The notes under the pieces were generated by a model that saw only the letters and a program-made list of their open reading frames with translations, did not search any database and was not told the DNA's origin. This document shows positions 1 through 7,730 of a DNA stretch of 64,000 nucleotides, one piece after another. The position numbers and the translations under genes were made by a program. Each line of letters begins with the position of its first letter. Positions within the stretch are counted from its first letter, which is position 1. The stretch is from the NCBI RefSeq assembly GCF_026626705.1, contig NZ_JAPNKC010000001.1, positions 6,218,001 through 6,282,000 of the forward strand, written 5' to 3'. The DNA is from Pyxidicoccus sp. MSG2. Lineage in GTDB: Bacteria; Myxococcota; Myxococcia; Myxococcales; Myxococcaceae.

Positions 1-198
1 GTCCTCCCGCCCCGGTGGCCGAGCCGCGTGTCCTTCCCCCGACGAGGCCCCCCACACCGTCCACCCGCTGACGGATGCGGGGAACTTCGACGGCATGAGA
101 GCAGTCAGGCGAGGGCCTTCGCTCGGGGGCGCTTGTCACCCTGGCCCGTCCCTGGCCTCATGGGGCCCAGGGGCCGACTCGAAAACAACGTGAAGCAC

Positions 199-3099
199 AT
201 GATTCGTGGACAGAGGCGGAGGGGGGGGCCCCGGACGCGCGCGCTCGCGCTGGTGCTCGGACTGCTCGTGCCGGTGCTGGCGGCGCGGGCGCAGGACGTG
301 GGCGCGCCGGACGGAGGCCCGAGGGAGGTGGAGCGGGAGCTGGCGCGCACGGACGCGGGCTGGGCCGTGGACCCGCGTGCCGAGGCCTCGGGGACGGAGG
401 CCGTCGCGGACGCGGGCGTGCCGCAGCAGGCCTTCGTGCCGCCGTCGCTGGTGGCGGACTCGCCCGCGCCGTACCCGCCGCAGCTCGCGGCGGAGGGCGT
501 GGCGGGCGTGGTGAAGCTGGAGTTGCTCATCGACGAGGCGGGCGAGGTGGAGTCCGCCACGCTGGTGGAGGGACTGCATCCGCAATTGGACCGGGCCGCG
601 CTGCACGCCGCGCCGTCGCTGCGCTTCAACCCGGCCACGCTGGACGGGCAGCCGGTGCGCGTGCGCCTGTTCTTCGAGTACCGCTTCGAGGCCCCCGTGC
701 CGCTGGCGGGCGTGGACGGCGGCGTGGCCCCCGACGGGCCCGTCACGCTGCGCGGCCTGGTGCGCACCCGGGGCAATCGCCGCCCCATCACCGGCGCCAC
801 GCTGCTGTCGGACGCGCTGCCGGACGCACCGGTGCAGACGGACGAGCACGGCCGCTTCGAGGCGCGCTGGCCCGCGGGCGCGCACAAGGTCCGCGTGGTG
901 GCGCCCGGCCACAAGCCCTTCGTCTTCCGCGAGAAGCTCAACGCGAAGGAGGCGCTGGAAGTCGTGTACGGGCTGGAGCCGCTCGTCATCAACCCGTACG
1001 AGACGGTGGTGCGCGGAGACAGGGACCGCACCGAGGTGAGCCGCGTCACGCTGCACGACGCGGAGCTGCGCGAGGTGCCCGGCACCATGGGCGACCCGTT
1101 CCGCGTCGTCATGCTGATGCCGGGCGTGGGCAGCATGCTGTCCGGCGTGGCGTACCCGGTGGTGCGCGGCAGCCAGCCCGCGTCCACCGGCTACTTCCTC
1201 GACGGCATCCGCGTCCCCATCCTCTTCCACCTGTTCCTCGGGCCCGCCGTCATCCACCCGGACTTCATCGACGCCATCGACTTCTATCCGGGCACGCCGC
1301 CGCCGAAGTACGGGCGGCTGATGGGCGGCGCCATCGAAGGGCGCCTCAGCCGGCCGCGCGACGACGGCGTCCACGGCAGCGCCTACGCGGACCTCATCAA
1401 CGCGGGCTTCTTCATCGAGACGCCCTTCGAGGACACCCGCACCAACGTCAGCCTCGCCGGCCGCTACTCGTACACGCCGTGGATCATCGCGCTCGCGGCC
1501 AACAGCCTCCAGGCCCCGCCCGCGCCGGGTCGGGAGAACCCGAAGGTGGTGCTCGACTTCTGGGACTACCAGGGCCGCATCGAGCAGGACATTGGCAAGG
1601 GCAAGCTGCGGCTGTTCGCCTTCGGCTCCTCGGACACCTTCGGCAGCGAGGCACAGGACGACTTCAGCAGCAGCGCGCTGCAGTCCATCATCTTCCACCG
1701 CGTGGACCTGCGCTTCCGCCACCCGGTGGGCCCCGGCGAGCTCGAGGTGGGCGCCACGTGGGGGCTGGACCGCTTCTCCATCGTCAGCGAGGACGTGGCC
1801 GACAACGCCAACGCCATCTACATCGACCAGGGCACCCTGTCCGCGCGCCTGGGCTACACGATGACGGTGTCCCCGACGCTCTCGCTGCGCGGCGGCGCGG
1901 ACATCGACTCCAAGCGCGCCATCGTCGACATCCTCGACGAGACGCGGGACAGCTCCGAGGAGGTGGAGACGGCGCCCGTCGCGCTGGGCACCTTCATGGG
2001 TGCGTATGCGGAAGCGGTGTGGCAGCCCGACGACAAGTGGTCCGTGGTGCCCGGCCTGCGCGTGGACAACTACCACCTGTCTCCCGGCATCGACCACGGC
2101 GTGCTGGAGCCGCGAATCACCGTGCGCAGGAAGATGTCGGAAACGCTCACCCTCAAGGGCGGCGCGGGCCTCTTCCACCAGCCGCCCACCACCCTCATCA
2201 GCCTGCCCGTGGTGGACGTGGGCAGCCTGCTGCTCGGGCTCCAGGAGGGCATCCAGGTCTCCGCGGGCGCGGAGTGGAAGGCGTGGCGCGATTTGGAGGT
2301 GGGCGTGGACGTCTACGTCAACCCCATGGTGCGCACCATCGAGCTGACGCCCTTCTCCGACGAGGGGCTGGTGGACGACGTGGACCCCGACCTGCCCGGC
2401 GACGTGGAGGTGACGAAGGGCGCTCGCCAGTCACGCGCCGTGCGCCGCGCGTTCCAGGAGGAGGACGATGACGGCGGCGGCCTCATCCCGGACCGGGGCG
2501 ACATCGACTTCCCGGACTTCACCAGCAACGGCCTGGCGTACGGGTTGGAGGTGCTCATCCGCCACCCGCTGGGGAACAACTGGTTCGGGTGGCTCTCGTA
2601 CACGCTGCAGCGCAGCACCCGTCTCACGCGCTTCTACCGCTACGACGGAGCGGGCAACGTCATTGGCGAGGACGAGAAGGACCTGCCCTTCGCCTTCGAC
2701 CAGACGCACATCGTCAACCTGGTGCTCAGCTACAAGTTCTCCAACAGCGTCACGGTGGGCGGCGTGGTGCACTTCAACAGCGGCCGCCCGGAGTACGGCT
2801 CCCTGGGCACGCAGACGCACCGCCAGGGCGAGGACGCGGCGCGCCGGCCCGCGTGGGTGAAGTCGGACCGGGACGAGGTGGACCGGCTGCCGGGCTTCCT
2901 CCGCTTCGACCTGCGGCTGTCCAAGGCGTGGGTCTACGACTCCTTCAACCTGGAGGCGTACCTGGACATGCTCAACGTCACCATCAGCCGGGAGACGGTG
3001 GGCTTCGAGTACAACGGCGGCGACGGACGGCCGCTCACCAAGGAGGCGGTGGGCCTGCCCATCGTTCTGCCCATTCTTGGAGTGAAGGGGCGCTACTGA
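199..3099 (+). CDS. TonB-dependent receptor with fused TonB C-terminal domain
   Basis: Outer-membrane receptor of about 966 aa. The ATG at 199 (a GTG at 190 is possible) is chosen because it leads straight into a signal peptide: a basic MIRGQRRR start, a hydrophobic core and an ARA cleavage site. Residues about 85-163 form a TonB C-terminal domain (YPPQLAAEGVAG, then an RFNPATLDGQPV-like strand). Next come a carboxypeptidase-regulatory-like Ig fold (about 180-258), a plug domain (about 270-380, with PVVRGSQPAST and GYFLDGIRVP) and a long beta-barrel ending in a final aromatic (KGRY). Normally TonB is a separate inner-membrane protein; a TonB C-domain in front of the plug is an architecture I associate with myxobacteria and relatives. 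The substrate cannot be read from the sequence, and no siderophore or metal genes lie next to it. Confidence 0.88.
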   Translation: MIRGQRRRGGPRTRALALVLGLLVPVLAARAQDVGAPDGGPREVERELARTDAGWAVDPRAEASGTEAVADAGVPQQAFVPPSLVADSPAPYPPQLAAEGVAGVVKLELLIDEAGEVESATLVEGLHPQLDRAALHAAPSLRFNPATLDGQPVRVRLFFEYRFEAPVPLAGVDGGVAPDGPVTLRGLVRTRGNRRPITGATLLSDALPDAPVQTDEHGRFEARWPAGAHKVRVVAPGHKPFVFREKLNAKEALEVVYGLEPLVINPYETVVRGDRDRTEVSRVTLHDAELREVPGTMGDPFRVVMLMPGVGSMLSGVAYPVVRGSQPASTGYFLDGIRVPILFHLFLGPAVIHPDFIDAIDFYPGTPPPKYGRLMGGAIEGRLSRPRDDGVHGSAYADLINAGFFIETPFEDTRTNVSLAGRYSYTPWIIALAANSLQAPPAPGRENPKVVLDFWDYQGRIEQDIGKGKLRLFAFGSSDTFGSEAQDDFSSSALQSIIFHRVDLRFRHPVGPGELEVGATWGLDRFSIVSEDVADNANAIYIDQGTLSARLGYTMTVSPTLSLRGGADIDSKRAIVDILDETRDSSEEVETAPVALGTFMGAYAEAVWQPDDKWSVVPGLRVDNYHLSPGIDHGVLEPRITVRRKMSETLTLKGGAGLFHQPPTTLISLPVVDVGSLLLGLQEGIQVSAGAEWKAWRDLEVGVDVYVNPMVRTIELTPFSDEGLVDDVDPDLPGDVEVTKGARQSRAVRRAFQEEDDDGGGLIPDRGDIDFPDFTSNGLAYGLEVLIRHPLGNNWFGWLSYTLQRSTRLTRFYRYDGAGNVIGEDEKDLPFAFDQTHIVNLVLSYKFSNSVTVGGVVHFNSGRPEYGSLGTQTHRQGEDAARRPAWVKSDRDEVDRLPGFLRFDLRLSKAWVYDSFNLEAYLDMLNVTISRETVGFEYNGGDGRPLTKEAVGLPIVLPILGVKGRY

Positions 3100-3412
3100 G
3101 CAGGAGGATTGATGGATAGCGCACGCTTACCTGCCCGCCCCGCCGCCGTGCGGGGCACGCGCTCCTTCGCGGAGGTGTAATCCTAAGCTGACTTTTGTTC
3201 CCAGAGCCCCCGCCCCCGGGGCCATGGGCCCGGACGCACTCCGGACCGCCGAACACCCAGGTGACCTCTTCATGTTCCAGGACGGGATTCCGACGAAGGC
3301 CGAGGGCTTCGAGCGACTGGGGGCTCCCGCTCGTCACCATGCGGTGACAGCGCCGAGCCTCATGCTGGCGCCCCTGCTGCCGCCACCTGAAGAGTCCTCG
3401 CACCACCCCGTC
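3100..3412. other. Intergenic region between receptor gene and hybrid kinase
   Basis: This stretch holds no convincing gene. The kinase frame is open back to 3224, but that extension has no recognisable domain and the receiver domain begins right after the ATG at 3413. The only AT-richer patch lies around 3180-3200 and could hold a promoter for the kinase. I see no clear -35/-10 pair and no terminator with a T-run after the receptor gene. Confidence 0.4.
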
Positions 3413-5647
3413 ATGGCGAGCGTCGAGGTGCCCGCGGTGCTGCTGGTGGACGACAACCCCGCCAACCTGGTGGCGCTGGAGGCCATCCTCGAGCCGCTGG
3501 GCGTGCGGATGGACAAGGCGCCTTCCGGTGAGCAGGCCCTGCGCTTCCTGCTGCGCGAGGAGTACGCCGTCATCCTGCTCGACGTGCGCATGGCGGGGCT
3601 GAGCGGCTTCGAGACGGCGGCGCTCATCAAGCAGCGCGAGCGCACGCGCAACGTCCCCATCATCTTCCTCACCGCCTACGGGCGGGACGACGTGGAGCTC
3701 ATCACCGGCTACTCCACCGGCGCGGTGGACTTCCTGCAGAAGCCCTTCCCTCCGGAGGTGCTGCGCTCGAAGGTGTCCGTCTTCGTGGAGCTGTTCCGCG
3801 CGCAGCAACAGGTGCGGCGCCAGTCGGAGCTGCTGAAGCAGAAGGAAGCCGAGGCGCGCGACGCCGCGCTGCGGGCGTCCGGCTACATCGACCGGCTGCG
3901 CGACTTCGCCGCCCGCCTGTCCGAGGCGGACACGGTGGCGGAGGTGTGCCGCGCCCTCTTCGAGCACGGGCTGGTGGCGGCCGGGGCAAGGGCGGCGGCC
4001 GTCAACCTGCTGGACGCGGCCGGCGAGACGCTCGAAATCGTGGACGCCACCGGCTACTCGGAAGCGGTGCTGACGCAGTGGCGCCGGGTGCCGCTGTCCG
4101 CGCCCATTCCCCTCACCCAGGCGGTGCGGGAGCAGCGGGCCATCTGGCTGGGCTCGCTGGAAGAGTGGCAGGAGCACTATCCGGACGTGGACGCGCGCGG
4201 CGCGCATGAGGCGGCCGTGTCGCTGCCGCTCATGGTGAAAGGCCGGGTGGTGGGCGCCATCGCGCTGGCCTTCGCCACCACGCGTGTCTTCACGGAGATG
4301 GACCGGGCCTTCTTCACCGCGCTGGCGCACGCGTGCGCGCAGGCGATGGAGCGGGTGCGGCTGTCCACCGAGGAGCGCCGGGCCCACGAGCAGGCGCGCA
4401 CGGCCGCCGCGCGGCTGCGGCTGTTGGGTGAGGTCTCGGACGCGTTCAGCGTCACCAACCGCGACCTGGGCGGGCTGCTGGACACCATCGCCCAGCACGT
4501 GGCGCTGCACCTCGCGGAGGCGTGCGCGCTCTACCTCCTGTCCGCTGACGGCGAGCGGCTGGAGCTCCAGACCTTCCACCACGTGAATCCGGAGGCGGAG
4601 GCGCTCTACCGCGAGGTGCTCCAGGTGCCGCTGCGCTCCGGCGAGGGCTTCAGCGGGCGCGTGCTGGCGTCCGGCCAGTCTCAGCTCATCCCCTTCGTGA
4701 CGCAGGAGGCGCTGCTGGCCATGGTGCCGCCGGAGCGGCAGGAGGCCGTCCTGCGCTTCCCCATCCACAGCCTGGTGGGTGTCCCGCTGCGGATGCAGGG
4801 CCGCGTGGTGGGCGTGCTGTCGCTGTGTCGCTTCGGCCCGGACCGGCCCTTCACGCGGGACGACCTGGGGCTGCTGGAGGAGCTGGCGGCGAAGGCGGCG
4901 ATTTCCATCGAGAACGCGCGCCTGTTCACGGAGCAGCGGCGCGCGCAGGAGGAGCTGCGGCGCCGCGCCGAGTTCGAGCAGCAACTGGTGGGCATCGTCT
5001 CGCATGACCTGCGCAACCCGCTGGCGGCCATCTCCATGTCCGCGGGGCTGATGGAGAAGAAGGGCGAGCTGTCCGACGCGCAGCGGCGCATGGTGACGCG
5101 CATCAACCAGGCCACCGAGCGCGCGGCGCGGATGATTCGCGACCTGCTGGACTTCACCAAGGCGCGGCTGGGCGGCGGCATTGCGCTGCACCCCCAGCCC
5201 ACGGACCTGAAGGACGTGGTGCACCAGGTGGTGGACGAGGTGCTGGTGGCGCACTCCGGGCGGCACGTGGAGCTGGACGTGGGGCCCGAGCTGAAGGGCG
5301 AGTGGGACCCGGACCGCATCTCGCAGGTGCTGACGAATCTCTTGAGCAACGCGCTGACGTACAGCCCTTCGAGCGCGCCGGTGCGGGTGGCGGCGTGGGT
5401 GGACGGGGACAGCGCCGTGATGACGGTCTTCAACGGTGGAGCCTTCATCCCCGCGGAGCTGCTGCCCCGCCTGTTCGAGCCGATGACGCGTGGCACGCTG
5501 AAGGAGGGCCAGTCCAGCCGGAGCATCGGCCTGGGGCTCTACATCGTCCGCGACATCGTCCGTGGCCACGGTGGCAGCGTGGACGTGGTGTCCTCCGAGG
5601 CGCACGGCACCACCTTCACCGTGCGCCTGCCCCGGCACGGGGCCTGA
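3413..5647 (+). CDS. Hybrid histidine kinase: receiver-GAF-GAF-HisKA-HATPase
   Basis: Cytoplasmic signalling protein of about 744 aa with no membrane segment. An N-terminal receiver (residues 1-120) has LLVDDNPAN, a phospho-acceptor Asp at about 57 (ILLDVRMAG) and the conserved Lys in FLQKPF. Two GAF domains follow (about 170-320 and 345-505). The HisKA box holds the phospho-His at about 531 (GIVSHDLRNPLAA), and the ATPase domain has LLSNALTYSP and GLGLYIVRDIV. The ATG at 3413 starts one residue block before the receiver fold. Having the receiver in front of the kinase suggests input from another kinase. It is an orphan with no response-regulator gene beside it. GAF ligands cannot be predicted. 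Confidence 0.9.
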   Translation: MASVEVPAVLLVDDNPANLVALEAILEPLGVRMDKAPSGEQALRFLLREEYAVILLDVRMAGLSGFETAALIKQRERTRNVPIIFLTAYGRDDVELITGYSTGAVDFLQKPFPPEVLRSKVSVFVELFRAQQQVRRQSELLKQKEAEARDAALRASGYIDRLRDFAARLSEADTVAEVCRALFEHGLVAAGARAAAVNLLDAAGETLEIVDATGYSEAVLTQWRRVPLSAPIPLTQAVREQRAIWLGSLEEWQEHYPDVDARGAHEAAVSLPLMVKGRVVGAIALAFATTRVFTEMDRAFFTALAHACAQAMERVRLSTEERRAHEQARTAAARLRLLGEVSDAFSVTNRDLGGLLDTIAQHVALHLAEACALYLLSADGERLELQTFHHVNPEAEALYREVLQVPLRSGEGFSGRVLASGQSQLIPFVTQEALLAMVPPERQEAVLRFPIHSLVGVPLRMQGRVVGVLSLCRFGPDRPFTRDDLGLLEELAAKAAISIENARLFTEQRRAQEELRRRAEFEQQLVGIVSHDLRNPLAAISMSAGLMEKKGELSDAQRRMVTRINQATERAARMIRDLLDFTKARLGGGIALHPQPTDLKDVVHQVVDEVLVAHSGRHVELDVGPELKGEWDPDRISQVLTNLLSNALTYSPSSAPVRVAAWVDGDSAVMTVFNGGAFIPAELLPRLFEPMTRGTLKEGQSSRSIGLGLYIVRDIVRGHGGSVDVVSSEAHGTTFTVRLPRHGA

Positions 5648-5683
5648 GCCGCGCGTCCCACGGGGTGGGCCTGGGAGTGGACG

Positions 5684-7120
5684 ATGCGCGCTGAGGCCCT
5701 GCTGCTGAGCGTGGCCGTGCTCACCACAAGCTGTGCGTCGTTGCCGGCGGCGCCCGGCCGAAGGGAAGGCCTGAGCTACCAGCCGCGCGGTGCCGGGGAG
5801 CCCGAGCGATTGAATCGCCTTCAGGGCTCCGGTGAAGTCGTGACGGGAATGGCCTCCGGTGGCGTGTCGAGTGGGCAGAGCGCCACGCTGACCCGTCAAG
5901 CGGTCGTCGATGCGGTTGACGAGGTGAGGGACTCCACTTCCGGAAGCGCCAACGCGCTCGCGAAGCTCGCGGCTCGCAAGGCGGGCATTGGTGGAGCCAA
6001 CGGCGTCTTCATTCGCTACGTCGCCTACGGTTCCAGCCAACTGCCATGGCTTCGGGGCGCACTCGGTGGTGCAACCACGCTGGTGGATGCAGCCGAAGAG
6101 GTCGCTGACGCGGACATGGAGTTGGGCCTCCTCGGGATGACGGGCCCACGCCTCCAGGCCGCGATGTTCGGCGACATGCTGCTCGCCGCATGGCTCGACT
6201 TCCTCAACCTCGCTGACGTCGTGCTCCAGCAGTGCCCGGCCTACAGCGCCGAGCGGCTGCTCAAGGACATGGACCGCGTGCAGCGAATGATGGAGCCCAC
6301 CCTGGCGGCGCTCGCATCACAGGACCCGGAGCGGGTCGAGACAGCGGCTGCGACGATGCCCGGGTTGATGGGGCAGCTCGCGCGCGAGTTCGGTTCCATC
6401 CGTGAGGGCGCGCGCACGGCCATGGAGCGCAGCGGGCAGGCGATGGCGGCGGCGCAGTTCGTGGAGATGCTCACCCTCGTTTCGACGCTGAAGCTGTCAC
6501 TGCCCCGGTTGCCGCCGGCCGCTCCCGCCACGGTCGGCGTGGGGCTCGTCATGGGCTCGGGTGGAGTGATGGCGGGCTCGCGGCTCGTCGTTTCCGCGGA
6601 GTGGGTGGAGATGATTCGCCGGCTCGTGAAGGCGGGCGTCATCTCCGTGCCCGTCGTCAGCGCTGCCGTCCGCATTCATGCAGGTCAGGTGATGATGGCG
6701 CAGTCGAACGGGGACCTGCCGCGGGGCGTGCGTGACGCGCTCGGTGACGGGCCCGAGGTTCGCGGCATGCGCGAGACCGGTAGAGCCGGAGCGGGCATGT
6801 CCGAGAATCCGCTGCACCACGTCCTGCCGCGGGAGCGCCGTGCATGGTTCGAGCAGCGAGGTTTCACGGGTGACATGGACATCGACCATTTCTGCGTCAG
6901 GCTGGAGCAGGCACACCACGAGGCGATTCACGGTGGGGGTGATTGGCGCCTGGGACGCATGTGGCCCAAAGAATGGAACCGGATGATCATGAAGGAGTTG
7001 CTCGACGCCGAGGCCAGGGCTGGCCGGAGATTGTCGCGAAGCGAGATCTTGAGGCTCGTCGCAAGGAGCATGAGGAACTATAAAATCCCGATGAACTTCG
7101 CTTCTGGGAGAAGGCGATGA
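5684..7120 (+). CDS. SitA-type lipoprotein toxin candidate (DUF2380)
   Basis: Lipoprotein of 478 aa with lipobox LTTSC (Cys17). The C-terminal ~105 residues match the DUF2380 pattern as I remember it: LHHVLP, WFEQRGF, DIDHFCVRLEQAHHEAIHGGGDW, LGR and EWNR. Its paired histidines resemble HNH/Endo VII-type nuclease toxins. The long Ala/Gly-rich middle (about 40-370) looks like a delivery or carrier region. Myxobacterial SitA proteins are lipoproteins passed between kin by outer-membrane exchange and neutralised by a cognate SitI. This gene fits that model and its stop overlaps the next start by 4 bp (ATGA). A stretch near the 3' end (around 7070-7110) uses AT-ending codons unlike its neighbours. 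Nuclease activity is inference; the exact Sit family (possibly SitA5) is from memory. Confidence 0.72.
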   Translation: MRAEALLLSVAVLTTSCASLPAAPGRREGLSYQPRGAGEPERLNRLQGSGEVVTGMASGGVSSGQSATLTRQAVVDAVDEVRDSTSGSANALAKLAARKAGIGGANGVFIRYVAYGSSQLPWLRGALGGATTLVDAAEEVADADMELGLLGMTGPRLQAAMFGDMLLAAWLDFLNLADVVLQQCPAYSAERLLKDMDRVQRMMEPTLAALASQDPERVETAAATMPGLMGQLAREFGSIREGARTAMERSGQAMAAAQFVEMLTLVSTLKLSLPRLPPAAPATVGVGLVMGSGGVMAGSRLVVSAEWVEMIRRLVKAGVISVPVVSAAVRIHAGQVMMAQSNGDLPRGVRDALGDGPEVRGMRETGRAGAGMSENPLHHVLPRERRAWFEQRGFTGDMDIDHFCVRLEQAHHEAIHGGGDWRLGRMWPKEWNRMIMKELLDAEARAGRRLSRSEILRLVARSMRNYKIPMNFASGRRR

Positions 7121-7587
7121 GCGAGGACCGCTCCTGGCAGGGGAACTGGAGGGTTCGCCTGTATGAGCGGGTCCGCGAGCGCGGGTATGATTCGCTGACC
7201 GCCTTCGCTGAGGCGCGCCCTGCCGTCCCGCTGTATCTCCTGGCCGAGGAACTTGGCAGGAATGACGTCGCGGGCGTGCAGGTGTTGAGCGCGTTGCTTG
7301 CTGAAGCGGAACAGCGGAAGCAGGTTACACGCTGTGTCCGCGACGTACTCGCGCGCGAGTTGTCCGAGAGTTTTCCTGACGGCTGGCCGGCTGTGATGAA
7401 CGAAGAAATCCGTTTCGAGGCCATCATGGCGCTCAGTTCATGGACTGCCCACGTCCCCGATACGCATGAGGAGCGAGCAAGGCAGGCCGGCGATGCTCTT
7501 CTCGCTACGCCGCCGCCCCCTGGCTGGCGCCCGCTTGGCCCCGATGACGAGTTGTTGCAGACGTTGTTACCCGACGAGGAAGCCTGA
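7117..7587 (+). CDS. Putative immunity protein for the DUF2380 toxin
   Basis: Acidic, cytoplasmic protein of 156 aa with no signal peptide. Its ATG overlaps the toxin stop codon (ATGA), so translation is probably coupled. I do not recognise a named domain: the N-terminal half is helical (RLYERVRERGYDSLTAFAEARP) and the C-terminus is proline-rich and acidic (GPDDELLQTLLPDEEA). Position, size and coupling are those expected of a SitI-type immunity protein, which must act in the recipient cell. This rests on gene context, not on sequence similarity I can name. Confidence 0.55.
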   Translation: MSEDRSWQGNWRVRLYERVRERGYDSLTAFAEARPAVPLYLLAEELGRNDVAGVQVLSALLAEAEQRKQVTRCVRDVLARELSESFPDGWPAVMNEEIRFEAIMALSSWTAHVPDTHEERARQAGDALLATPPPPGWRPLGPDDELLQTLLPDEEA

Positions 7588-7730
7588 CCTACAATGGCGT
7601 GGACGGAGATTTCCTCCACGGAGCAAGCGCGCGCGGCTGTACCGTCACAGCGCCTGCGGTAGGGTGATTTCGCAGTGACTCCTCGCTGTCACGGAGCGGC
7701 GACCCCTGACACGGGGTGGCCGGCCCCCGC

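Noticed and set aside
3035..6040. Long open frame of about 1000 codons on the minus strand
   Set aside because: It is antisense to the hybrid kinase and the toxin gene. Its product is Arg/His/Gln/Ala-rich without domain motifs, as is usual for the complement of very GC-rich genes.
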